Source: Umezawaea sp049997955
GTDB lineage: Bacteria; Actinomycetota; Actinomycetes; Mycobacteriales; Pseudonocardiaceae
Assembly: GCA_049997955.1 (NCBI GenBank)
Contig: JAEBDY010000008.1
Location: forward strand, 186,001-250,000
DNA: 64,000 nt
Direction: 5' to 3'
Both the position numbers and the translations under genes were made by a program. Of this stretch, positions 25,302 through 32,971 are shown piece after piece. Position 1 is the first letter of the stretch; every line of letters begins with the position of its first letter. The notes under the pieces are model-generated. The model did no database searches. It was not told the DNA's origin and saw only the letters and a list, made by a program, of their open reading frames with translations.

Positions 25302-25372
25302 GGCCCGATTCTTGCACATCATGGCCTTCCGGCCACTGGTGTCGGCGCGGTCGTTCGGCGGATGCTCTGCCG

Positions 25373-26689
25373 GTGACGCAGATCGAGGCCCGCAAGGGCC
25401 GCACCACACTCCACTGGGCCTGGGTAGTCGCCGCGGTGTCCTTCATCGCGCTCATCGGCGCGGCCGGGTTCCGGTCAGCGCCCGGCGCCCTGATCGGACC
25501 GCTGCAACAGGAGTTCGGCTGGTCACGGGCCACCATCTCGTTCGCCGTCTCGGTCAACCTGCTGCTCTACGGCCTCACCGCCCCGTTCGCCGCCGCGCTG
25601 ATGGACCGCTTCGGCGTCCGCCGGGTGGTCAGCCTGGCGCTGCTGCTGGTCTCGGTCGGCAGCGGCCTGACGGTGTTCATGACGGCGAGCTGGCAGCTGG
25701 TCCTGCTGTGGGGCGTGCTGGTCGGCCTGGGCACCGGGTCGATGGCGCTCGCGTTCGTCGCGACCATCACCGGCCGCTGGTTCGTCAAGCGCCGCGGCCT
25801 GGTCACCGGCGTGCTCACCGCGGGCGGCGCGACCGGGCAGCTGGTCTTCCTGCCGGTGATCGCCGGGCTCGCCGAGTCGTCTGGCTGGCGCTCCTCGTCG
25901 CTGGTCATCGCGGGCGCGGCGCTCCTCGTCGTGCCGCTGGCGTACTTCCTCCTCAAGGAGCACCCGGCCGACCTCGGCCTGCCCCTGTACGGCGGCACCG
26001 AGATCGTGACGCCCGTGGCAGGCACGGGCGGCGCGGCGCGCAACGCGATCAACGCCCTGCGGACGGCGGCGCGCACGCGGTCGTTCTGGTACCTGGCGGG
26101 CGGCTTCGCGATCTGCGGGATGACCACGAACGGCCTCGTCGGCACGCACTTCATCCCCGCCGCGCACGACCACGGGATGCCGTCGACCACGGCGGCGGGC
26201 CTGCTCGCGCTGGTCGGGCTGTTCGACATCGTCGGCACGATCTTCTCCGGCTGGCTGACGGACAAGGTCGACTCGCGGATCCTGCTTGCCGTCTACTACC
26301 TGCTGCGCGGCATCTCGCTCCTGCTGCTGACCCAGCTGTTCGCCAGTTCCGTGCACCCGAGCATGCTGGTGTTCATCATCTTCTACGGCCTGGACTGGGT
26401 CGCGACCGTGCCGCCGACCGTCGCGCTGTGCCGGGAGATCTTCGGCGAGGCGGGCCCGGTCGTGTTCGGCTGGGTGTTCGCGTCGCACCAGATCGGCGCG
26501 GCCATCGCGGCCACGGCGGCGGGTCTGGCGCGCGACCACTTCGGGAACTACGCGCTGACGTTCACCGTCGCGGGAGGGCTCAGCATCGGCGCGGCCCTGC
26601 TGTCGCTGCTGATCAAGCGGTCACCTGCGCTTCCGCGCGGTGCCGAAGAGGCCGCGGGTGATCTCACGTCCGAGAGCGCCGGCCGCTGA
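25373..26689 (+). CDS. MFS transporter
   Basis: 438 aa with about twelve membrane helices. The motif-A-like loop MDRFGVRRVV lies between helices 2 and 3, and GWLTDKVDSR in the second half. It resembles the oxalate/formate antiporter-like or monocarboxylate MFS subgroup, but substrate is not determinable. The start is GTG 25373; GATGCT at 25361-25366 could serve as a -10 of a leaderless mRNA. Its 3' end overlaps the convergent HerA-like gene by 69 nt, an unusually long coding overlap. Confidence 0.88.
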   Translation: MTQIEARKGRTTLHWAWVVAAVSFIALIGAAGFRSAPGALIGPLQQEFGWSRATISFAVSVNLLLYGLTAPFAAALMDRFGVRRVVSLALLLVSVGSGLTVFMTASWQLVLLWGVLVGLGTGSMALAFVATITGRWFVKRRGLVTGVLTAGGATGQLVFLPVIAGLAESSGWRSSSLVIAGAALLVVPLAYFLLKEHPADLGLPLYGGTEIVTPVAGTGGAARNAINALRTAARTRSFWYLAGGFAICGMTTNGLVGTHFIPAAHDHGMPSTTAAGLLALVGLFDIVGTIFSGWLTDKVDSRILLAVYYLLRGISLLLLTQLFASSVHPSMLVFIIFYGLDWVATVPPTVALCREIFGEAGPVVFGWVFASHQIGAAIAATAAGLARDHFGNYALTFTVAGGLSIGAALLSLLIKRSPALPRGAEEAAGDLTSESAGR

Positions 26690-28147
26690 CCGGAGGAACG
26701 ACTTCACCGCGGTGTTGCCGAGCACCTTCTCGACCAGGCCGGGGTCCTGCCGTTCGGGCTTCTCCTCCCCCTCGGACCGCTCCCCTTCGGCCTGCGGCAC
26801 GACCTTGGCGGTCAGCTTCTCGTAGGCCGACTCGCGGTCGACGGTCCCGGAGTACTTGCCGTGCAGGTCCGACGCCGCCGCGGCCTGCTCGATCGCCTCC
26901 TGCCCGATGGTGTCCATGAGCGAGCGGGGCGCGCGCAGCCTGGTCCACGCGACCGGGGTGGGCGCGCCCTTCTCGCTGAGCACGGTCACGATCGCCTCGC
27001 CCGTGCCGAGCGACGTCAACGCCTTCTCCAGGTCGTAGTGCGGCGACGTCGGGTACGTCCTCACCGTGCGGGACAAGGCCTTCTGGTCGTCCGGCGTGAA
27101 CGCGCGCAACGCGTGCTGCACGCGGGCGCCGAGCTGCGACAGCACTTCGTTCGGGATGTCGGTGGGCAGCTGGGTGCAGAAGAAGACGCCGACGCCCTTG
27201 GACCGGATCAGCTTCACGGTCCGGGTGATCTGCTCCAGGAACGCCTTCGACGCGTCGGCGAACAGCAGGTGCGCCTCGTCGAAGAAGAACACCAGCTTCG
27301 GCTTGTCCAGGTCGCCCTCCTCCGGCAGCTCCTGGAACAGCTCGGCCAGCAGCCACATCAGGAACGTGGAGAACAGCGCGGGCTTCGCCTGGAGTTCCGC
27401 CAGTTCCAGGAGCGTGATCACGCCCTTGCCGTCGACCTGCCGCATGAGGTCGGCGGGCTCCAGTTCGGGCTCGCCGAAGAACGTGTCGCCGCCCTGGGCT
27501 TCGAGGGTGACCAGCGACCGCAGGATCACGCCCGCCGTCGACGACGACACCCCGCCGATGCCCTTCAGGTCCTCCTTGCCCTCCTCGCTCGTGAGGTGGT
27601 TGATCACCGCGCGGAGGTCCTTGGTGTCCAGCAGTGCCAGCCCGCGGGTGTCGGCCCAGTGGAAGACCAGCCCGAGCGTCGACTCCTGGGTGTCGTTGAG
27701 CCCCAACACCTTCGACAGCAGGATCGGGCCGAAGCCGGTGATCGTCGCCCGCACCGGCACGCCCGCGCCGCCCGTGCCGAGCGACAGGAACCGGACCGGG
27801 TGCGCCTCCGGCCGCCAGTCGTCACCCGTGTCCGCGGCCCGGCTCGCGACCCGGTCGCCTGCCGAGCCCGCCCGCGACAGTCCGGAGAGGTCGCCCTTCA
27901 CGTCCGCCATCACCACGGGCACACCGGCCGCGGACAGCTGCTCCGCGATCAGCTGGAGGGTCTTCGTCTTGCCGGTGCCGGTCGCGCCCGCGACGAGCCC
28001 GTGCCGGTTCATCATCGCCAGCGGCAACCGCACGTGCGCGGTGGACTCGACAACACCGTCCACCAGGACCGCACCGAGTTCGACCGCCGGGCCGACGGAG
28101 GCGTAACCGGCCGCGATCCCGGCCGCCGCGGACTGCTGCTGAGTCAT
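26621..28147 (-). CDS. HerA-like ATPase (DUF853 family)
   Basis: 508 aa RecA-fold ATPase of the HerA/FtsK group. Walker A is ATGTGKTKTL near residue 52, and Walker B is KLVFFFDEAHLLF. SKGVGVFFCTQLPTDIPNEV and the C-terminal GREITRGLFGTARKR are hallmarks of the DUF853 subfamily, whose substrate (DNA or protein pumping) is unknown. No NurA or SIR2-type partner is adjacent, so a HerA-based defence system is not supported. It is divergent from orn. Confidence 0.9.
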   Translation of the reverse strand: MTQQQSAAAGIAAGYASVGPAVELGAVLVDGVVESTAHVRLPLAMMNRHGLVAGATGTGKTKTLQLIAEQLSAAGVPVVMADVKGDLSGLSRAGSAGDRVASRAADTGDDWRPEAHPVRFLSLGTGGAGVPVRATITGFGPILLSKVLGLNDTQESTLGLVFHWADTRGLALLDTKDLRAVINHLTSEEGKEDLKGIGGVSSSTAGVILRSLVTLEAQGGDTFFGEPELEPADLMRQVDGKGVITLLELAELQAKPALFSTFLMWLLAELFQELPEEGDLDKPKLVFFFDEAHLLFADASKAFLEQITRTVKLIRSKGVGVFFCTQLPTDIPNEVLSQLGARVQHALRAFTPDDQKALSRTVRTYPTSPHYDLEKALTSLGTGEAIVTVLSEKGAPTPVAWTRLRAPRSLMDTIGQEAIEQAAAASDLHGKYSGTVDRESAYEKLTAKVVPQAEGERSEGEEKPERQDPGLVEKVLGNTAVKSFLRSAAGALGREITRGLFGTARKRR

Positions 28148-28232
28148 TCGCCCGAGAGTAATGAGGTAGCGGGGACGCGCCACTCGAAGCGCGCGGCCCT
28201 TGAGGTCGTCACGGACTAGGCTCTCGCGGGTG

Positions 28233-28841
28233 ATGGATCGTCTGGTGTGGATCGACTGTGAGATGACCGGCCTCGAACTCGGGAAGGACGCCCTGATCGA
28301 GATCGCCGCGCTGGTCACCGACGCGGATCTGAACGTGCTCGGCGAGGGTGTCGACGTGGTGATCCACGCGGACGACGACGCGCTCGCCGGGATGCCCGAG
28401 GTCGTCGTGGAGATGCACGCGAAGTCCGGCCTGACCGAGGAGGTGCGCCGCTCGACCGTCAGCATCGAGGAGGCCGAGGCCCTGGTGCTCGCGTACATCA
28501 AGGAGTGGGTGCCGGATCCGCGCACCGCTCCCCTGGCGGGCAACTCGATCGCGACGGACCGCGGCTTCATCGCGCGCGACATGCCCGCGCTCGACAACCA
28601 CCTGCACTACCGGATGATCGACGTGTCGTCGATCAAGGAGCTGTGCAGGCGCTGGTACCCGCGCATCTACTACGCGCAGCCGGAGAAGGGCCTCTCGCAC
28701 CGGGCACTCGCCGACATCAGGGAGTCCATCCGCGAACTCGCCTACTACCGCCGCACCGCGTTCGTGGCCCCGCCCGGCCCGAATTCGGAGCAGGCGCAGG
28801 CCGTGGCGGCCGAGTTGCTGAAGGCCGACGGGATCGGCTGA
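28233..28841 (+). CDS. orn: Oligoribonuclease
   Basis: 202 aa DEDDh 3'-5' exoribonuclease that degrades di- to pentanucleotides and linear pGpG. Asp8 and Glu10 (WIDCEMTG), the NSIATDRGF Asp, and the LSHRALADI His and Asp form the two-metal site. ATG 28233 is preceded by GTG 28230; TAGGCT at 28217-28222 predicts initiation at 28229, so a leaderless message starting at GTG 28230 is possible. Followed by tRNA-His. Confidence 0.95.
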   Translation: MDRLVWIDCEMTGLELGKDALIEIAALVTDADLNVLGEGVDVVIHADDDALAGMPEVVVEMHAKSGLTEEVRRSTVSIEEAEALVLAYIKEWVPDPRTAPLAGNSIATDRGFIARDMPALDNHLHYRMIDVSSIKELCRRWYPRIYYAQPEKGLSHRALADIRESIRELAYYRRTAFVAPPGPNSEQAQAVAAELLKADGIG

Positions 28842-28905
28842 CCACCCGATTTCTGCCCTGGCCGGTGGGCACGCTATGCTTTCTCTCGCCGGTCAACCGG
28901 TCTTG

Positions 28906-28978
28906 GTGGGTGTAGCTCAGCTGGCAGAGCACTGGGTTGTGATCCCAGGTGTCGCGGGTTCAAGTCCCGTCACTCACC
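28906..28978 (+). tRNA. tRNA-His (GTG)
   Basis: A complete cloverleaf: acceptor GTGGGTG/CACTCAC with one G-U, D arm GCTC/GAGC, anticodon stem CTGGG/CCCAG with loop TTGTGAT (anticodon GTG), and T arm GCGGG-TTCAAGT-CCCGT. Base 28905 is G, giving the G(-1) typical of tRNA-His opposite C73. CCA is not encoded. Confidence 0.97.
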
Positions 28979-28985
28979 CGAGTGA

Positions 28986-29025
28986 ACGAGGTATGTCTGC
29001 GGAAAGCGCAGACATACCTCGTTTT
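28986..29025 (+). terminator. Rho-independent terminator of tRNA-His
   Basis: Perfect 16-bp arms (28986-29001 and 29007-29022) around GAAAG, followed by TTTT. Confidence 0.92.
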
Positions 29026-29036
29026 CGTCTTGTTCC

Positions 29037-29125
29037 CTGGGGGCTGAGCCCCCAGACCCCCAACCGGGTGGCTCCGCCCCCGGACCCCCGGCGGGCTCGG
29101 CTTCGCCTTCGGATCGTGTGGGCCT
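29037..29125. repeat. GC-rich REP-like hairpin cluster before the ABC-F gene
   Basis: CTGGGGGC-TGA-GCCCCCAG (29037-29055) is a perfect hairpin. GGGTGGCTCCGCCCCCGGA and similar C-run modules follow. Such GGGGGCTCCGCCCCC arrays are dispersed in actinomycete intergenic regions. It lies in the possible 5' leader of the ABC-F gene. Confidence 0.5.
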
Positions 29126-29158
29126 GGCTTCGCGCTTCTTCTCCGGACTGGGAGTCCC

Positions 29159-30796
29159 ATGAGTGCCACCCTCGTCGCCAAGGACCTCGCCGCCGGACAC
29201 GGCGACCGGGTGCTGTTCTCCGACCTCCAACTGGTGGTCGCTCCGGGTGACGTGATCGGCTTGGTCGGCGTGAACGGCGCGGGCAAGTCGACCTTGCTGA
29301 AGACCCTCGCCGGTCTCATCCCGGCCGAGAAGGGCACGGTGCGGCTCAGCCCGCCGTCCGCGACCGTCGGCCACCTCCCGCAGGAGCCGGAACGGCGGCC
29401 GGGCGAAACCGTCCGCGAGTTCCTGGCCCGCCGCACGGGCGTCGACTTCGCGCAGCGCGTCCTGGACGCCGCCACCGAGGCGTTGAGCATGGGCACGTCC
29501 GGCTCGGACGACGAGTACGGCGACGCGCTGGAGCACTGGCTCGCCCTCGGCGGCGCGGACCTGGAGGAGCGCTCGGTCGAGGTCGTCACCGACCTGGGCC
29601 TCGCCGTCGACCTGGACCAGCCGATGACGTCGCTGTCCGGCGGCCAAGCGGCCCGTGCGGGCATGGCGTCGCTGCTGCTCAGCCGCTACGACATCTTCCT
29701 GCTCGACGAACCGACGAACGACCTGGACCTGGACGGCCTCGACCGCCTGGAACGGTTCGTCGGCGACCTGCGCGCGGGCACGGTCGTGGTCAGCCACGAC
29801 CGCGAGTTCCTCGCCCGCACGGTCACCCGCGTGGTCGAACTGGACCTCGCCCAGCAGCAGGTGCGGACGTTCGGCGGCGGCTACGCGGCGTACCTGGAGG
29901 AGCGCGAGGTCGCCCGCAGGCACGCCCGCGAGGAGTTCGAGGAGTTCGCCGACACCAAGTCAGCCTTGGAAGCCCGCGGCCGGATGCAGCGCGCGTGGAT
30001 GGAGAAGGGCGTGAAGAACGCCCGCCGCAAGCAGACGGACAACGACAAGAAGGGCCGCGCCTCCCGCACCGAGGCGACCGAGAAGCAGGCGTCCAAGGCC
30101 CGGCAGACCGAGCGGATGATCGAGCGCTTGGACGTCGTGGAGGAACCCCGCAAGGAGTGGGAGCTGCGCATGGAAATCGCGCCGGCCCCGCGAGCGGGCG
30201 CGATCGTCGCCTCGCTCAGCCGGGCCGTGGTGACTCGCGGCGAGTTCACGCTGGGCCCGGTGAACCTGCAGATCGACTGGGCGGACCGAGTAGCCATCAC
30301 CGGCGCGAACGGCGCGGGCAAATCAACGCTCCTCAGCGCCCTGCTCGGCCGGCTACCACTGGACAAGGGCCACGCCACCCTGGGCAACGGCGTGGTCGTG
30401 GGCGAAATCGACCAGGCTCGTGGCCTGTTCCTGGGCGACCAACCACTGGCGGAAGCCTTCGAACTGGAAGTACCGGAACAAACCCCGGCGGACGTGCGGA
30501 CGCTACTGGCGAAATTCGGCCTCAAAGCAGCCCACGTGCTGCGCACAGCGGCATCACTGTCGCCAGGCGAACGCACCAGGGCAGCCCTGGCACTGCTACA
30601 GGCACGCGGCGTGAACCTGCTGGTCCTGGACGAACCGACGAACCACCTGGACCTACCAGCGATCGAACAGCTCGAATCGGCCCTGGAGACCTACACCGGC
30701 ACCCTGCTGCTGGTCACGCACGACCGCCGCATGCTGGACGCCGTGCGGACGACCCGCAGGCTGGTCGTCGGCGGCGGCACCGTAAAGGACCTCTGA
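29159..30796 (+). CDS. ABC-F subfamily ATPase
   Basis: 545 aa soluble protein with two ABC domains and no membrane helices. Domain 1 has Walker A GVNGAGKST, signature LSGGQAARAGM and DEPTNDLDL. Domain 2 has GANGAGKST, the variant signature LSPGERTRAAL and DEPTNHLDL. A charged linker at residues 245-325 fits the ribosome-entering interdomain linker. ABC-F proteins act on the ribosome as translation factors or antibiotic-resistance proteins; the LSPGE variant is common in resistance types, but the phenotype cannot be deduced. ATG 29159 follows GGGAG. Confidence 0.9.
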   Translation: MSATLVAKDLAAGHGDRVLFSDLQLVVAPGDVIGLVGVNGAGKSTLLKTLAGLIPAEKGTVRLSPPSATVGHLPQEPERRPGETVREFLARRTGVDFAQRVLDAATEALSMGTSGSDDEYGDALEHWLALGGADLEERSVEVVTDLGLAVDLDQPMTSLSGGQAARAGMASLLLSRYDIFLLDEPTNDLDLDGLDRLERFVGDLRAGTVVVSHDREFLARTVTRVVELDLAQQQVRTFGGGYAAYLEEREVARRHAREEFEEFADTKSALEARGRMQRAWMEKGVKNARRKQTDNDKKGRASRTEATEKQASKARQTERMIERLDVVEEPRKEWELRMEIAPAPRAGAIVASLSRAVVTRGEFTLGPVNLQIDWADRVAITGANGAGKSTLLSALLGRLPLDKGHATLGNGVVVGEIDQARGLFLGDQPLAEAFELEVPEQTPADVRTLLAKFGLKAAHVLRTAASLSPGERTRAALALLQARGVNLLVLDEPTNHLDLPAIEQLESALETYTGTLLLVTHDRRMLDAVRTTRRLVVGGGTVKDL

Positions 30797-30800
30797 CGCG

Positions 30801-30834
30801 CGGATGCCACCCCGCTCGAACGGGGTGGCATCCG
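30801..30834. terminator. Bidirectional terminator between ABC-F and L,D-transpeptidase genes
   Basis: Perfect 14-bp arms CGGATGCCACCCCG and CGGGGTGGCATCCG around CTCGAA, between convergent genes. Confidence 0.88.
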
Positions 30835-30860
30835 TGGTGGATCGACGATTCCCCTGTGGA

Positions 30861-32057
30861 TCAGCGGTTTCCGGCGACCCACTGGGGCCACGGGACCTGC
30901 CAGTCGCCGAACCCGTCCCAGGATTCGAGCGCGGGTCCCCCGGAGTTGGTCACGACCACCACATCACCCGGCTTGGCGTTGTCGAAGAACCACTTCGCGT
31001 TCTCCGGCGACATGTTCAGGCAGCCGTGGCTGACGTTCCGGTTCCCCTGGTCCCCGATGGACCACGGCGCCGAGTGCACGAAGATCCCGCTGTTCGACAT
31101 CCTCGTGGCCCAGTCGACCGGCGTCTTGTACCCGCCGTCCTCCAGCGACAGTCCGTACGTCGTGGAGTCCATGACCATGTGGTCGCGCTTCTCCGTGATC
31201 ACGTACGTCCCGACGGGCGTCGTGTTCGCGGCGTTGCCCATCGACGTCGGCACGGTCCGCACGACCTGCCCGTTCACCTTCGTCACGACCTGGTGCGTCC
31301 CGCCGTCGGCTTCATGGATCACCGAGTCGCCGATGGTCGCGGTGATCAGCCGGTCTTCCTGGCCGTAGATCCCGTTCCCCATGTGCTTGCCGTACACCTT
31401 GGCGTTGATCGTCACCTTGGTGCCCGCGGCCCAGAAGTTCTGCGGCCGCCAATGCACTTCCTTCTCGTTGAACCAGTAGAAGGCGCCTTCGACCGCGGGC
31501 TCGGTGGTGATCTGCAGCGCGGCTTCGGCGGCCAGCTTGTCCGCGATCGGCTCGTCGAAGTAGAAGGCGATGGGCTGCCCCACGCCGACGGTCGCCCCGT
31601 CGACCGGGTTCGTCTCGACGTAGGTCAACGTCCGGGGCTTCACGGTCGAGAACGCCGAGGTCTTCGTGACCGGCTTCCCGTCGGCGCCCTGCCCGGTGAC
31701 CGACATCGTGTACGCCTTGTCGTAGGCAAGCGGGACGCTGTTCACCCACTGCGACCCGTCCGGGCTGATCGTCCCGCCGATGACGACCCCGTCGGCGGCG
31801 GTCAGCTTCACGTCCGTCACCTTGCCGTCTGCGGCGGTGGCGATGACCGGCACGCCGGGGGCCACTCCCGCGGCCCCGTCCGCCGTGCCCAGCGTCAGCG
31901 TCAGCGGAGGTGGCGGCGGTGTGGTGCTGGTGGCGGGCGCTTCAGCCGACACCTGGACGTCGGGGGACGACGAGCAGCCTGTGATCAACGTCGCGGTCAA
32001 CCCCAGAGCGATCAACCCGAATGCCCCGCGCTTACCCGTCATCCCCATGGCACCCAT
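30861..32057 (-). CDS. L,D-transpeptidase lipoprotein (LdtMt2-like)
   Basis: 398 aa. The N terminus carries a lipoprotein signal with lipobox LITGC and a Thr/Pro linker, then two Ig-like domains (about residues 50-265, the second with NPVDGATVGVGQPIAFYFDE). The YkuD catalytic domain (residues 270-390) has HSAPWS and SHGCLNMS with nucleophile Cys346. It makes 3-3 peptidoglycan cross-links at the outer membrane face. The ATG at 32057 was chosen because GGGGGAA lies upstream; internal ATGs at 32048 and 32042 are alternatives. Confidence 0.93.
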   Translation of the reverse strand: MGAMGMTGKRGAFGLIALGLTATLITGCSSSPDVQVSAEAPATSTTPPPPPLTLTLGTADGAAGVAPGVPVIATAADGKVTDVKLTAADGVVIGGTISPDGSQWVNSVPLAYDKAYTMSVTGQGADGKPVTKTSAFSTVKPRTLTYVETNPVDGATVGVGQPIAFYFDEPIADKLAAEAALQITTEPAVEGAFYWFNEKEVHWRPQNFWAAGTKVTINAKVYGKHMGNGIYGQEDRLITATIGDSVIHEADGGTHQVVTKVNGQVVRTVPTSMGNAANTTPVGTYVITEKRDHMVMDSTTYGLSLEDGGYKTPVDWATRMSNSGIFVHSAPWSIGDQGNRNVSHGCLNMSPENAKWFFDNAKPGDVVVVTNSGGPALESWDGFGDWQVPWPQWVAGNR

Positions 32058-32306
32058 CCGTTCGCCGGTTCCCCCGTACAACGAGACAGCGCACAAGCAG
32101 GTGCTACCGCTGCCGTCTCACACCAAGGAGACGCCCGTTCACCCGTACGAGTTGCGCCGGATGCGCGATCGTTACCGACGCGAAGTGACCCCCTGCCCAC
32201 CCCCTCGAAACCCGGCCTGACCAGCCGATTGGGATCTGCGCGAACCGCTGTGCTAATGTTCTTCTCGTCGGAACGGAGCAACACGGTCCAGACAAATGAA
32301 GTGCCA

Positions 32307-32380
32307 GCGCCGCTAGCTCAGTTGGTTAGAGCAGCTGACTCTTAATCAGCGGGTCCGGGGTTCGAGTCCCTGGCGGCGCA
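32307..32380 (+). tRNA. tRNA-Lys (CTT)
   Basis: The cloverleaf is complete: acceptor GCGCCGC/GCGGCGC, D arm GCTC/GAGC, anticodon stem GCTGA/TCAGC with loop CTCTTAA (anticodon CTT), and T loop TTCGAGT. A73 is the discriminator and CCA is not encoded. Confidence 0.97.
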
Positions 32381-32387
32381 CCCTGAT

Positions 32388-32430
32388 AGAACTAGGGGAT
32401 ACCTTTTCGAAGGTATCCCCTAGTTCTTTT
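32388..32430 (+). terminator. Rho-independent terminator of tRNA-Lys
   Basis: Perfect 18-bp arms (32388-32405 and 32410-32427) with a TTCG tetraloop, followed by TTTT. Confidence 0.95.
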
Positions 32431-32522
32431 GTTGGCTTCATTTCATTGGCCACCTGGCACATCGTTATCGGGATTCCCTCACCCGCGCGTGATCCGCAGC
32501 CCGTTCCCCACTTGTCCTCCGA

Positions 32523-32792
32523 ATGGCGACTGACCGTCGACGAACGCGCTGTACCAGTGGTCACAACGCCAGCCATCCTCATACAGGCGAGTGGTTCCCC
32601 ACGTCAACGGCCATTCCCCGCTGGGCGAGCGGGTGCGGTCGTGGCGTTGCTCGACGGGGTACGAGCACGCACGGGGGTGCGACGAACAGGTTGGGATCAG
32701 GCACGAACGAGGTTTCCGGCGATGTCGTCGGCCGTGTTCTCCAAACCGGCTCCATTCACGGGGACATCCACTTCCACATCGGTGTTCCCTAG
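32523..32792 (+). CDS. Small protein or gene remnant ending in a RHIM/BASS-like motif
   Basis: This 89-aa frame lies in a 590-nt stretch with no other gene. Its last 28 residues, from Asn62, read NEVSGDVVGRVLQTGSIHGD then IHFHIGVP, closely matching the C terminus of the 113-aa protein at 56128. The first 60 residues are Arg/Thr/Gly-rich, with third-position GC near two thirds, far below the local norm, and there is no ribosome site. The 3' part looks like true coding sequence; the 5' part may be decayed. It may be the surviving end of a longer gene. Confidence 0.4.
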   Translation: MATDRRRTRCTSGHNASHPHTGEWFPTSTAIPRWASGCGRGVARRGTSTHGGATNRLGSGTNEVSGDVVGRVLQTGSIHGDIHFHIGVP

Positions 32793-32971
32793 CTCACAGC
32801 GGTGTTCCCGAGCCCGTCGATCCATTCCCCTCCAGTTGTTGGCCGCACCCGCGCACTTCACTGACAGGCTGGGCAACGCGATCACCGTTGTCCCCGAGCA
32901 GGAAAGACCACGGTCGCGGTCACATCCGCGGACAACATCATCATGCGGGCGCGGCCGCACCACGCGGATCC
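32793..32971. other. Remainder of a gene-poor, lower-GC stretch
   Basis: Together with 32431-32522 this holds no supportable gene. Short frames near 32,800 (VFPSPSIHSPP and similar) look like degraded coding sequence. Confidence 0.4.

Noticed and set aside
26621..28147. HerA-like gene as part of a phage-defence system
   Set aside because: No NurA, SIR2 or other partner is adjacent; the DUF853 subfamily is a common housekeeping type.
32346..32582. 78-codon minus-strand frame ending in the antisense of tRNA-Lys
   Set aside because: The C terminus RRQGLEPRTR is the usual false translation of tRNA DNA.
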